A program made the translations under genes and the position numbers. Shown here in pieces: positions 18,428-28,469 of a stretch of DNA of 50,863 nucleotides. Each line of letters opens with the position of its first letter. Positions within the stretch are counted from its first letter, which is position 1. This DNA comes from Armatimonadota bacterium (GTDB lineage Bacteria; Armatimonadota; UBA5829): assembly GCA_029907315.1 (NCBI GenBank), contig JARYME010000007.1, positions 1 to 50,863 of the forward strand, written 5' to 3'. Below the pieces are notes generated by a model. That model made no database searches. It worked only from the letters and a program-made list of their open reading frames with translations, and had not been told where the DNA came from.

Positions 18428-19582
18428 ATGCACTCAATTGTGATCTCAGCCGGTGAAGCCTCGGGTGACCTCTACGGCGCGCGCATTGTCGCTGCACTCA
18501 GACAGATAAACCCTGATTCCCGGTTTTGGGGTGCGGGCGGTCCGAAACTCAAAGACGCAGGGGTCGACATTAGGCTTAGCACGACCGACGGCGGGACTAT
18601 AGGCATCTGGGCAACCGCGAAGACGCTACCAAGCATGACTTTGGGGTATCTCCGCATTAGGAGAATGATCCTCGCAGAGCGGCCTGCGCTTTTTATACCC
18701 ATAGATTTTGGGGCATTCAATCTCAGACTCGCGCAGATTGCTGCAAAGGCACGTATTCCTGTAGTCTACTTTATACCACCCGGGTCTTGGCGGAGAGAAC
18801 CGCGCAACGCGGACAAGCTGAAGGCAGCGGGCGGCAAAGTAATTTGCCCTTTTCAGTGGTCGGCAGAGTACTTGGCTAGTCAGGGCGTGGATGCTCGATG
18901 GTTCGGCCATCCTCTGATTGATTTGGTGGTACCTTCGGGTGACAGAGATTATTTACGCCGCACCCTTGGACTGCGTGAGGGCTCGCTCGTAGTTGGTTTG
19001 CTGCCGGGCAGCAGGAAACACGAGCTTATTGAACACTTGCCGCCATTGGCTCGATGTGCACAGCTGCTCAATGATGAGCTCGGGGGTGCGCAGTTCTTGA
19101 TACCAATTGGCAGTGCAGGTTATTGGGTGCGCGATCGCGTGCAGTCGGCGTTTCGGCGCCTGCATGCGACCGTCGATTTCCGCATAGTTGAGGGTCGCAC
19201 TTATGATTGTATGGCTGCAAGCGATGTGCTTATATGCAAATCCGGCACGGCAACACTGGAGGCGGCAATAATTGGTACGCCGATGGTTATCTTTTATCGA
19301 GGGACAGCGCTCATGCGCTTGGAATACCGGCTGCGCAAACACGAAATAGAAGATTTTATTGGCCTGCCGAACCTCATAGCAGGACGTCAGATTTGCCCGG
19401 AATTACTCAACGAGCAAGTTACGGGCGAAAACCTTGCTAGGGCTGCGCTTGAACTGCTGCGCGCGGAGCCTATTGTGCATGAAATGCGCCGGTCACTTGC
19501 CGATATCAAACACGCGCTGGGCAGTCCAGGTGTATTCAGGTGTGCCGCCCAAGCCATGCTGGAGATGAGCGGTCTTGCTTAA
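18428..19582 (+). CDS. lpxB: lipid-A-disaccharide synthase
   Basis: VISAGEASGDLYGARIVAAL, FIPIDFGAFNLRLAQIA, GLLPGSRKHEL. Confidence 0.95.
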   Translation: MHSIVISAGEASGDLYGARIVAALRQINPDSRFWGAGGPKLKDAGVDIRLSTTDGGTIGIWATAKTLPSMTLGYLRIRRMILAERPALFIPIDFGAFNLRLAQIAAKARIPVVYFIPPGSWRREPRNADKLKAAGGKVICPFQWSAEYLASQGVDARWFGHPLIDLVVPSGDRDYLRRTLGLREGSLVVGLLPGSRKHELIEHLPPLARCAQLLNDELGGAQFLIPIGSAGYWVRDRVQSAFRRLHATVDFRIVEGRTYDCMAASDVLICKSGTATLEAAIIGTPMVIFYRGTALMRLEYRLRKHEIEDFIGLPNLIAGRQICPELLNEQVTGENLARAALELLRAEPIVHEMRRSLADIKHALGSPGVFRCAAQAMLEMSGLA

Positions 19583-19654
19583 TCAATTGTGGCGTGGTCA
19601 CAACGACTTCCATAGCAGCTGCGCTGGCGGATCAACACTGGGGTTTTCGATGCT

Positions 19655-20233
19655 ATGAACAAAGTAATACATTTTCTCTGGCGCCGCCGGACCACGTTTA
19701 TGGCGATATTAGGGTTTGCGGTGCTTGTTGTCGGAAGGCCGGCGCCGCGCTACGTGATTGTCGGGGTGCCGCTGATTCTTGCGGGACAGGCAATCAGACT
19801 GCTTGCAGCGGGCTATCTGAGTAAAGACAACGAACTTATCACGGCCGGTCCATACGCATTGTGCCGAAACCCTTTGTACGTAGGGTCTTTCCTAATCTCA
19901 TGCGGCTATTTGGCAATTTTCGGACGCCTGGACGTATTCGCGATTGGCATTGTGCTGTTTTGGCTTTTCCACGGCGGGGCGGTCATTTACGAGGAAAACA
20001 AACTGCGTAGTGTGTTTGGTTCAGCGTACACTAAATATGTCGCCGAAGTGCCGCGGTTCCTGCCTAGGAGTTTCCGATACAGCGGAAACGGCGCCTTTTC
20101 TTGGCGGCTCGTCATATCTAACAACGAACACCGAACGGCCGTGCTTAACGTGATTCTGTCGGCGGCGATTGTCGTTAACGCTTTCACCTTGCGGGTCTCG
20201 CCGCTGAGTTATCTGATCTCGCTCGTTCAATAG
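19655..20233 (+). CDS. isoprenylcysteine carboxyl methyltransferase (ICMT/PEMT)-family membrane protein
   Basis: Polytopic; ELITAGPYALCRNPLYVGSFLISCGYLAIFG and EENKLRSVFGSAYTKYVAEVPRFLP. Confidence 0.82.
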   Translation: MNKVIHFLWRRRTTFMAILGFAVLVVGRPAPRYVIVGVPLILAGQAIRLLAAGYLSKDNELITAGPYALCRNPLYVGSFLISCGYLAIFGRLDVFAIGIVLFWLFHGGAVIYEENKLRSVFGSAYTKYVAEVPRFLPRSFRYSGNGAFSWRLVISNNEHRTAVLNVILSAAIVVNAFTLRVSPLSYLISLVQ

Positions 20234-20279
20234 AGGAAAGGCGAGTTTTGTTGTTTCTTGAACTCGTAGTATCCTTTTG

Positions 20280-22085
20280 ATGTTTCCAATTATGAACGCG
20301 CCTAGAAGACTTTTCAAATACATTCTCGCCTACAAAGTGCGGCTGCTGGCGGCTGTGCTGTGCAGTCTGATAAGCGCCGCATGCGTTCGCGCGCTGGGTG
20401 TGGTCATCAATTGGTTTGCTACTGTCGCAAGCGGTAAGGACGTCCTCGGTCTTCCCCCGGTGCAGATTGGTCTCCGTTACGGCATCTTCGAGCCGGCACA
20501 TGCTAAGGCGGCGTTGATATGGATTATAGCGATTCTGGCAGTGCTCATACACGTTCCGAAAGCGCTGTTTGCTTACGCTAACAATTACCTGACCGCCTCT
20601 GTAACCAACCGCATCGGCGCTGATGTCCGCCGGGCCGTTTATGATCACCTACAAACCCTGCCGCTGAGTTTCTTTCATCGGAACAAGACCGGTGACATAA
20701 TAGCTCGCATCACTTACGACGTGGGGCTGATCACAAATGCCAGTCAGGTCGTTACCCAGGCTATCGACGCGCCGGTCTTGATAGTGGTAGGCCTTGCTGG
20801 TTTATTTGCGATAAGCTGGAAGCTGGCAGCCCTGACACTTGTCTTCGTGCCGTTGATGGGGATGTTGATAGATCGGCTTTCCAAGAGAATACGCAGGCTG
20901 ACTACCGATACTCAGGAGAAGCTCGCTGAGCTGAACACAGTGGTGGAGGAATCAATACGCGGGATAAGGATCGTCAGAGCGTTCGCGATGGAAAAGCACG
21001 AGATAAACAGGTTCGCCCATGCCAATATGGAGGCTTTGCGAGCTGCTTTGAGGGCTGCCAGGAGAGCTGCGGCCGTGATTCCGGCCGTCGAGTTTATGGG
21101 TGGGCTGTCGGGAGCTGTCCTCTTGTTGTTTGCCGGACTTATGGTGGTGAGTGGTGAAATCCGAATCGGCAAGCTTTTCGAGTTTACGTACTTGGCGTTC
21201 ATAGTAGCCGCTGCGGGCAAGCAGTTCGGAAAGATAAACGTGCTCTACCAACAGACTATGGCGGGAGCGGAGCGCATCTTCGAGCTGCTCGACGCCAGAT
21301 CGGACTTAGTCGAAAAACCTGACGCTGTGGAACTGCGCGATGTTCGGGGCCACATCGAGTTCAAGGATGTGCATTTTCAATACAACGAGGGCGAGCCGAT
21401 ACTGCGCGGCATATCGTTCAAGATAGAACCCGGCGAAGTCGTGGCTCTTGTGGGCCCAAGTGGTGCGGGCAAGTCAACTGTGGCCGATCTGATACCCAGG
21501 TTCTACGATGTCACATCAGGTCAAGTTCTCGTGGACGGTTGGGACGTAAGAGACGTCAAGATAGCCAGCTTGCGAGCTCATATTGGTATCGTGCCCCAGG
21601 AGACTATACTATTCAGCGGCACCATAGCGGAGAACATTGCTTACGGACGGCCTGGTGCCGACATGTCCGAGATCATAGAAGCTGCTAAGGCTGCCAACGC
21701 CCACGATTTCATACAGGCCTTGCCGAACGGTTACGAAACCCGGTTGGGAGAGGGGGGAAGCGGTTTATCCGGTGGCGAGCGGCAGCGCATCGCAATAGCC
21801 CGAGCTTTGCTGAAGAACCCACGCATACTTATTCTGGACGAAGCTACATCCTCTCTGGACGCAGCATCGGAGGTTGTGGTGCAGGAAGCCTTGGAGAGGC
21901 TAATGAGAGGCAGAACGACACTGATAATCGCCCACCGACTTTCTACCGTGACGGGCGCCAATCGGATCATGGTTATGGACCGAGGGCAGATACTGGAATC
22001 TGGGTCGTTCAACCAGCTTCTGACGAGTGGAGGGCTCTTTGCTCAGCTTTACAGAACTCAGTTTCGAACTGAGGAGGTTGTCTAG
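20280..22085 (+). CDS. msbA: MsbA-like ABC transporter (TMD-NBD fusion)
   Basis: Six-helix exporter TMD, Walker A GPSGAGKST, LSGGERQRIAIARALLKNPRILILDEATSSLD; lpx gene context. Confidence 0.9.
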   Translation: MFPIMNAPRRLFKYILAYKVRLLAAVLCSLISAACVRALGVVINWFATVASGKDVLGLPPVQIGLRYGIFEPAHAKAALIWIIAILAVLIHVPKALFAYANNYLTASVTNRIGADVRRAVYDHLQTLPLSFFHRNKTGDIIARITYDVGLITNASQVVTQAIDAPVLIVVGLAGLFAISWKLAALTLVFVPLMGMLIDRLSKRIRRLTTDTQEKLAELNTVVEESIRGIRIVRAFAMEKHEINRFAHANMEALRAALRAARRAAAVIPAVEFMGGLSGAVLLLFAGLMVVSGEIRIGKLFEFTYLAFIVAAAGKQFGKINVLYQQTMAGAERIFELLDARSDLVEKPDAVELRDVRGHIEFKDVHFQYNEGEPILRGISFKIEPGEVVALVGPSGAGKSTVADLIPRFYDVTSGQVLVDGWDVRDVKIASLRAHIGIVPQETILFSGTIAENIAYGRPGADMSEIIEAAKAANAHDFIQALPNGYETRLGEGGSGLSGGERQRIAIARALLKNPRILILDEATSSLDAASEVVVQEALERLMRGRTTLIIAHRLSTVTGANRIMVMDRGQILESGSFNQLLTSGGLFAQLYRTQFRTEEVV

Positions 22086-22837
22086 TGCGTGAGTGCGAGA
22101 GCACAGCAGACAACAAGGCCGTTGGCGACTCTGAGTCTGGGCTCGCAAGTTCCTCGTTAGTTCGGCGTCTGGCGGTGTTGTGGGAAAAGCTTAAGTTCGA
22201 GGCGACGTTCGGTTTACTATGGCTGGTTTCGACCATCCTGTGCGCTACAGCACGCTTCAGGGTCGAAGGCTGGGAACGAATGCAGCGACTCCTGGCGGAA
22301 GGCAGGGGTGGAGTAGTAGCTCTCTGGCACGGCAGCACTACTCTTCCAATCTACTACTGTCGGAATATGAGCCTTTACTCGATCGTATCGCTCTCCAAAG
22401 ACGGCGAGCTCCAACACAGGATTCTGCGAAGCCGGGGATTCTTGACTATTCGCGGCTCCAGTGCTCGTCGAGGAGCACAGGCTCTGCTCGAAGCTGTCAG
22501 ACGACTCCGTGAGGGATATGTCCTGGCGGTGACGCCCGATGGTCCGAGAGGGCCCGCACGCAAGGTGCAACCGGGTACTATTCACCTGGCACAGCGTTCT
22601 GGGGCGCCTGTCCTGCCTGTCGGCGTGGCTTGCCGGCCCTGTTTGCGGGCTCCCTCGTGGGACTCACATTTAATCCCGGCCCCCTTTGCCCAGGTGGTCT
22701 TGGTGTTCGGCGAACCCTTGGAGGTAAGTCCTGAAGAGAGCGTGGAAGAAGCCGCAAGACGTGTTGAGGATAGTATAAACGCTGCTGAGCGACGAGCCTG
22801 GGAACTGATTTCCAAACCTAAGGGTTCAGCGCAGTGA
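22085..22837 (+). CDS. DUF374-type lysophospholipid acyltransferase
   Basis: VALWHGSTTLPIYY, SLSKDGE, GSSARRGAQAL, VTPDGPRGPARKVQPG. Confidence 0.88.
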   Translation: MRECESTADNKAVGDSESGLASSSLVRRLAVLWEKLKFEATFGLLWLVSTILCATARFRVEGWERMQRLLAEGRGGVVALWHGSTTLPIYYCRNMSLYSIVSLSKDGELQHRILRSRGFLTIRGSSARRGAQALLEAVRRLREGYVLAVTPDGPRGPARKVQPGTIHLAQRSGAPVLPVGVACRPCLRAPSWDSHLIPAPFAQVVLVFGEPLEVSPEESVEEAARRVEDSINAAERRAWELISKPKGSAQ

Positions 22838-22850
22838 TTACCCGCTGAAT

Positions 22851-24143
22851 ATGGCATTTCTTATCTACAATCTGATTATTCTTTTTCTCTCGCCGGCAAT
22901 AGTCATTTTTATTCTTTGGCGGATTCTTGTTACGAAGAAATCCGCCTATTCCTGGCGAGACCAGTTGGGCTTTGTTCGTCTGCCGGACCTGCCTTCCGAC
23001 AAACCCAGGATCTGGATTCACGCGGTCTCAGTAGGAGAAAGCGTAGCCGGCGCGGGCGTTGTCGCGCAGCTTAAACGCATAGTGTCGGAAGCTGTGGTTA
23101 TTGTCTCAACAACAACACACACTGGCCAGGAAATGGCTCGAAAGTGCATCGCTGGTGCAGATGCTTTCTTCTACTATCCATTCGACCTTCTGCCCAGCGT
23201 GGAACTGGCGGTGAGTCGAACTCGGCCTTCGGTTTTTGCGAGTATCGACACCGAGATATGGCCCAATCTCCGGCACGTTTTACGGCGCCGAGGCATCCCA
23301 AATGCTGTGATCAACGGTACTGTGTCCGACAAGACAATGCGCGGTGCGCGCCTGCTGCCTTGGCTTTACAGGTGGACCTTTTCCAACATTGACCTGTTCT
23401 GTATGCAGTCTGCTGAAGATGCTGAGCGGATAATCGCTCTTGGTGCTGACCCATCTCGTGTTCGGGTTACTGGTAACTGCAAGGCAGATGAAGCTGAGGG
23501 TCCCCTATCTGATGAGGACAGGAGCAAGCTTCGCGAGTCTTTGAAACTGCCCGCAGATGCCCGTGTGGTCGTTGCCGGCAGCACTAATCCTGGTGAGGAT
23601 CAGCCTGTTCTTGAGGCATTTGCTGCCGCACGCAGGGTATATCCCGACCTGCGTTTGATAGTTGCTCCCAGGCAGATAGAGCGCAAGCGCGAAATCCGCG
23701 AACTCGCTCTCGGCCTAGGTCTATCCTGTGGTTTTCGGAGTCAGCCGGAGACCGTTACTGGTAATGAGGATGTAATAGTTTTGGATACATTCGGCGAATT
23801 GAGTCGAGTCTACGCCATTGCCGACGCTGCGTTTGTGGGAGGCAGCCTAATCCGAAAGGGCGGTCATAGTATACTGCAGCCCATTTCGCAAGGTAAGCCT
23901 GTGCTGTTTGGGCCTCACACGTTTAAACAAAGGGATATCGTGAATCAGGCGAAAAGAGCAGGGGTGGGCTTCGAAGTGTCAGACGCACAGAGTCTCGCCG
24001 GTGAGCTTGTCCGCTTGCTTGGGGATCGACAACTTCTAGATGGTATTGGGAGGCGCTGCGCTGAACTGATTGCAGCCAACGCCGGTGCGTCTATACGCAC
24101 CGCGGAAGCACTGGCAGATCTGTTGCGGCGCACGCAACACTGA
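22851..24143 (+). CDS. waaA: 3-deoxy-D-manno-octulosonic acid (KDO) transferase
   Basis: RIWIHAVSVGESVAGAGVV, VSTTTHTGQEMA, DTEIWPNL, VDTFGELSRVYAIADAAFVGGSLIRKGGHSILQP-like block. Confidence 0.94.
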   Translation: MAFLIYNLIILFLSPAIVIFILWRILVTKKSAYSWRDQLGFVRLPDLPSDKPRIWIHAVSVGESVAGAGVVAQLKRIVSEAVVIVSTTTHTGQEMARKCIAGADAFFYYPFDLLPSVELAVSRTRPSVFASIDTEIWPNLRHVLRRRGIPNAVINGTVSDKTMRGARLLPWLYRWTFSNIDLFCMQSAEDAERIIALGADPSRVRVTGNCKADEAEGPLSDEDRSKLRESLKLPADARVVVAGSTNPGEDQPVLEAFAAARRVYPDLRLIVAPRQIERKREIRELALGLGLSCGFRSQPETVTGNEDVIVLDTFGELSRVYAIADAAFVGGSLIRKGGHSILQPISQGKPVLFGPHTFKQRDIVNQAKRAGVGFEVSDAQSLAGELVRLLGDRQLLDGIGRRCAELIAANAGASIRTAEALADLLRRTQH

Positions 24144-24258
24144 GCTTAGTGGGCCTTGGCTGCCTGACAACGAGTCGGCGCATATTCCGACAATTAGTCT
24201 GATGGACACCCCGAGTGTCCCTGCGCAAGATTCCATGTCACTATGATTCACCCGACAT

Positions 24259-25359
24259 ATGGCCAAGATAGGCTACATTGAACAAGTGATTCTAGGCGAG
24301 GAGAAAGGCTTTTTCTCGTGGGTTTTCAGAGGACTCACCTGGCCCTTTTCCATATTGTATCGCGTTGGACTGGGTATCTATCTGTGGCTTTACGACAGCG
24401 GGCTCCGCAAGAAGCACAGGCTCGCGGTGCCCGTAATAAGCATTGGGAACATCACCTTTGGTGGTACGGGCAAAACTCCAGCTGTCGAGAAAATTTGCCG
24501 TATGATCACAGATCTGGGGAAGTCCGCCGTGGTCTTGTCGCGGGGACATGGAGGTAAGGCTTCGGGGCCCGTTGTGGTCTCTGATGGTCGGCAGGTGTTG
24601 TCTTCAGTTGACGAGTGCGGAGACGAGCCTGTGGCACTTGCGCAGTCGCTGCCGGGGGTGCCGATTGTTGTGGCAAAGGACAGACGTGCCGGCGGCAAGC
24701 TTGCTTGCGAAAGATTCCATCCGAGTGCGATCGTGCTGGATGACGGTTTTCAGTATTGGCAGCTGCATCGGGACTTGGATATAGTAGTAGTTGACGCCTC
24801 AAGACCTTTTGGAAGCGGCTACGTCATGCCGATGGGGGATTTGCGCGAACCCATTCGCGGTCTGCGGCGTGCACACGTGGTGCTGGTGAATGTTACAGCG
24901 GCGGAAGGCTGTTTGACCGATGGCCGTGTTGGTCGAGTGTTGTCGACCATTGCACCTAAGGCGGAGTTGTTTGCGTGCCGCCGGAAGCCGAGACGCTTGC
25001 TGGGACCACACTCCTCGGCGATTGATCTTGAATGGTTGCGTGGTAGGCGCGTGGTTGGATTTTGTGGTATCGGTAGTCCAACGTCTTTTTTTAGTACGTT
25101 GGCTTCGTTGGGAGCTGTGGTCTGCGAATCGATCGTCTTTCCCGACCACCACGTGTATTCTGAGGCCGACATAAAGTACATAGTATCTAGATCCGCAGCG
25201 CATGCTGTGGATGCAATCATCACTACCTGCAAAGACGTAGTTCGACTCGAAGGAAAAAGTGCGATTTCGAATCTTTACGTTCTCGAAATAGAGCTCGAAA
25301 TAGATGGCGAAGACCGACTCGAAAGACTTGTCAAGGACGTTCTCGACAGAGCGAGCTAA
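24259..25359 (+). CDS. lpxK: tetraacyldisaccharide 4'-kinase
   Basis: VPVISIGNITFGGTGKTPAVEKI Walker A, VVLSRGHGGK, VLDDGFQYWQLHRDLDIVVVDA. Confidence 0.95.
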   Translation: MAKIGYIEQVILGEEKGFFSWVFRGLTWPFSILYRVGLGIYLWLYDSGLRKKHRLAVPVISIGNITFGGTGKTPAVEKICRMITDLGKSAVVLSRGHGGKASGPVVVSDGRQVLSSVDECGDEPVALAQSLPGVPIVVAKDRRAGGKLACERFHPSAIVLDDGFQYWQLHRDLDIVVVDASRPFGSGYVMPMGDLREPIRGLRRAHVVLVNVTAAEGCLTDGRVGRVLSTIAPKAELFACRRKPRRLLGPHSSAIDLEWLRGRRVVGFCGIGSPTSFFSTLASLGAVVCESIVFPDHHVYSEADIKYIVSRSAAHAVDAIITTCKDVVRLEGKSAISNLYVLEIELEIDGEDRLERLVKDVLDRAS

Positions 25360-26284
25360 GCGGCTGCCCCCGCAAAAGCGAGCGCTTAAGCTCCTTGGGA
25401 GGATAACATTTTGGCTGCTGTTCAAAACGTCGCGGCTGCTCAGACCGTGGATCGTCGAGTTGGTGGGCAATGTGTTGGGAACGATGTTCTTCGTTGTTTC
25501 GAAGCGCTATCGCAGCACTGCTATCGCGAATCTGGAAGCCGCGTTTGGTTCCGAAAAAACGCCCAAGGAAATCAGGCAGCTTGCCAGGGAAGTGTTCAAA
25601 CATTTTGCGCGCGAGAGCCTTCAGTTCTTTCGTCTGATATCGATGACAAGGGAGGAAGTAGACCGGTTGGTTGAGGTTGAAGGGTTGGAAAACCTGGACG
25701 CCGCTTTGGCAAAAGGCAAAGGCTGTATCGCCGTGACGGCTCACTACGGGAACTGGGAGCTATTGGCGCGAAAGCTGGTTATCCTAGGGTATCCGGTCAA
25801 TGTAATCGCCCGCGACAGTGACGATCCTGGGATGACTGGCATAGCGACTCGCATTCGTGAGACCGCCGGTTACAAGGTTTTCGACAAGGATCAGCCCATC
25901 ATAGGCGCGTTTCGCCGGCTGAAGAACAACGAGATACTCGGCATATTGCCCGACCAAAACGACTTCCAAGGCATACCTATTACGTTCTTCAACCGTCCCG
26001 CGGCCACGGCTACGGGGCCGGCTTTCCTTTCTATTCGCTCAGGGGCACCCATCGTGCCATTATTTGCACGTCGACTTCCGGACAAAAGATACAAACTCGT
26101 CATATACCCACAAATAGAATTCGTCCCGTCAGGGAATCAGGAGGAAGACATCAGAACCCTGACGTTCTTGCTTACTGCTGCTATTGAACAGGAAATTCGC
26201 TCTAATCCCTCGCAGTGGCTTTGGCTGCACGATCGGTGGAAATACGCGCGTGAGGTCACAGGCAATGCACGAACTGAGTGCTGA
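25304..26284 (+). CDS. LpxL/HtrB-family lipid A acyltransferase
   Basis: VTAHYGNWELLARKL, GILPDQND, long overlap with lpxK if ATG 25304 is used. Confidence 0.9.
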   Translation: MAKTDSKDLSRTFSTERAKRLPPQKRALKLLGRITFWLLFKTSRLLRPWIVELVGNVLGTMFFVVSKRYRSTAIANLEAAFGSEKTPKEIRQLAREVFKHFARESLQFFRLISMTREEVDRLVEVEGLENLDAALAKGKGCIAVTAHYGNWELLARKLVILGYPVNVIARDSDDPGMTGIATRIRETAGYKVFDKDQPIIGAFRRLKNNEILGILPDQNDFQGIPITFFNRPAATATGPAFLSIRSGAPIVPLFARRLPDKRYKLVIYPQIEFVPSGNQEEDIRTLTFLLTAAIEQEIRSNPSQWLWLHDRWKYAREVTGNARTEC

Positions 26285-27359
26285 AGTACGCTCAGCTGCA
26301 GGTTCGAACGAACAAGAACGGTTTGCCGGAGCGGACCGTATACTCATTGTCAAGCTGAGCGCCATAGGCGACGTGCTGATGGCTACCCCAGTTGCCAAAG
26401 CTTTGCGAAAGGCATTTCCCCAGAGCTACATTGCTTGGGTGGTCGAAAAGAAAGCGGCTGACATCGTTATAGGAAATCCCTACCTGGACGAGGTCATAAT
26501 ATGGGAGCGTACGAGAGGGAACAACGCTCTCTCGAAGATGTTGAACTTTGCGAGGGGTTTATGGCGTCTGCGCAAAGAATTGCGTTCCAGGGATTTCGAT
26601 GTGTGCTTGGACCTGCAGGGGCTCTTGCGCAGTGCAATCGTATGTTGGCTATCCGGGGCCTCTAGGAGAATCGGGTTTGCAGACGGTGCTGAGGGCAGCG
26701 TGCTGTTTTACAATGAAAGGTTCGAGCCTGTGGACGACACTCCCAGCGCGCAGCAGCGCAATTTGGACTTGCTGCAAAAGTTAGGCGTGACGTGCAATGA
26801 CACTGAAATGTATATGCCCCTTACGGAGGCTGATCGCTCATTTGCAGAGCGTTTTCTGAAGATGCACGGACTAATAGGCAGACGTATCGTTGCGTTTTGC
26901 CCTGCGACAACTTGGGCAAACAAGCACTGGACAGTCGAAGGTTGGTCGGCTCTCGCCGATATTCTTGCCGATAAGCACGGTGCGTGCTCTGTAATCCTTG
27001 GGTCTTCAGCAGACATCCCTCTGGCTGAGGAGATTGCGCGCCGGTGCCGGGTGCGTCCGGTGATAGCCGCAGGCCACACGAGCCTGAAACAAGCAGGCGC
27101 CATTATCGAGAAATGTGATGCTGTGGTGGGTGTCGACACTGGGCTGCTTCATATGGCCGTTGCACTTGACAAGCCGACAGTGGGTCTTTTCGGAGCAAGT
27201 GCGTGGCGGTGCTTCCCGCGAAAAGACAACTTTGTGTGGGTAGCAAAGGATTTTCCCTGCAGTCCTTGCCTAAGGCATCCGACCTGTAAGAACACGGATT
27301 GCATGCGCGCGATTACGCCGGAAGACGTCGAACAAGCGGTGAGGCCGTGGCTGCGGTAG
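26265..27359 (+). CDS. glycosyltransferase family 9 (heptosyltransferase-like)
   Basis: ILIVKLSAIGDVLMATPVAKALRKAFP, GVDTGLLHMAVALDKPTVGLFG, C-terminal Cys cluster CSPCLRHPTCKNTDCM; start ATG 26265. Confidence 0.92.
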   Translation: MHELSAEVRSAAGSNEQERFAGADRILIVKLSAIGDVLMATPVAKALRKAFPQSYIAWVVEKKAADIVIGNPYLDEVIIWERTRGNNALSKMLNFARGLWRLRKELRSRDFDVCLDLQGLLRSAIVCWLSGASRRIGFADGAEGSVLFYNERFEPVDDTPSAQQRNLDLLQKLGVTCNDTEMYMPLTEADRSFAERFLKMHGLIGRRIVAFCPATTWANKHWTVEGWSALADILADKHGACSVILGSSADIPLAEEIARRCRVRPVIAAGHTSLKQAGAIIEKCDAVVGVDTGLLHMAVALDKPTVGLFGASAWRCFPRKDNFVWVAKDFPCSPCLRHPTCKNTDCMRAITPEDVEQAVRPWLR

Positions 27360-27417
27360 AGCTGTTCAATGGGACTGCGCGCAGTAGCCATGCTCCAACT
27401 ATTCGGGGAATTCGTGA

Positions 27418-28467
27418 ATGAGAATTGTGTGCTTCCATCTCAATCAGATAGGTGATCTCATGTTTTCACTTCCGGCGCTAAAGTCGCTGCGCGATTCGTT
27501 CAGTCCGGCGTATATCACAAGTGTAATCAGGCCCGGGCTCCGGCAGTTGCTTGAGTGGACAAACCTAGCAGATGACGTTCTAGTGCGTAGTCCGGGTTTG
27601 GGTTCGCACGTCTTTAGCTTGATGTGCGAGTTGAGGAGTAGACGTTACGATCTAGCCGTCGTGTTTTCGCAGAGTGCCGAGTGTGCCTTACTTGCCTACA
27701 TGACCCGTGCCAGCCGGCGTTTGGGTTTCGTGAATACTTCATTAGGTTGGCTGCTCACAGAGCGCGTCTCGTTTTCCCACCCGCCTTCCACGGCCAACAA
27801 CTTACGTTTGGTGGAAGCGGCAGGGGCGGCGTGTACGAAAAAAGACTACTATGGGTTGCTCAGCGTGCCACTGGACGTTGTCGAAGCAGGTAGACGACTG
27901 CTTGCATCGACAGGCATCGACGAGTCTGTTCGATTCGCTGTAATTGCTCCTGGGACGTCCAAGCGCAGAAGACTAAAGGAGTGGACAGATGAGGGCTTTG
28001 CAGAGGTTGCACGGTACCTGGGCACGCAGGGCCTGCGCGTTGTGTGCGTCGGTGCAGTTGCAAGTCCCGGGATCGCGCAGTTGTGTCCCCAGATCGTAGA
28101 TTTGGGAGGTCGAACATCACTGGTGGAAGCGGCCGGTGTTCTGGCAGGCTGCGAGCTGCTTGTAGGGGTGGATTCCGGGATACTTCATATGTGTGCCGCC
28201 ATGGGCAAGCCTGTGGTTGGTCTATACGGTCCGACCAACCCCGAAGTTACGGGTCCTCAAGGTGAGGGACACATAGTGATACGATCCAATGTCGGATGCA
28301 GTCCGTGTAGACTTAAAACGTGCAAATTGGACAGGAAGTGTATGAAGGACATAAAACCGGTCGCTGTCATAGACGCCGTTTCCGAGATTCTCCGACGGAG
28401 GCATGCGTCGTCCGCTAGATCCGGCCTGTCAAATAGTGGAAAAGACTTCGGCAAGCCGACCAAGTAG
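27418..28467 (+). CDS. glycosyltransferase family 9 (second heptosyltransferase-like protein)
   Basis: IVCFHLNQIGDLMFSLPALKSLRDSF, GVDSGILHMCAAMGKPVVGLYGPTNPEVTGP, CSPCRLKTCKLDRKCMKDI. Confidence 0.92.
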   Translation: MRIVCFHLNQIGDLMFSLPALKSLRDSFSPAYITSVIRPGLRQLLEWTNLADDVLVRSPGLGSHVFSLMCELRSRRYDLAVVFSQSAECALLAYMTRASRRLGFVNTSLGWLLTERVSFSHPPSTANNLRLVEAAGAACTKKDYYGLLSVPLDVVEAGRRLLASTGIDESVRFAVIAPGTSKRRRLKEWTDEGFAEVARYLGTQGLRVVCVGAVASPGIAQLCPQIVDLGGRTSLVEAAGVLAGCELLVGVDSGILHMCAAMGKPVVGLYGPTNPEVTGPQGEGHIVIRSNVGCSPCRLKTCKLDRKCMKDIKPVAVIDAVSEILRRRHASSARSGLSNSGKDFGKPTK

Positions 28468-28469
28468 AA

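Noticed and set aside
22316-22340. TGGCAC strings as sigma-54 promoters (for example near 22325)
   Set aside because: No TTGC at the correct -12 spacing and located inside coding sequence.
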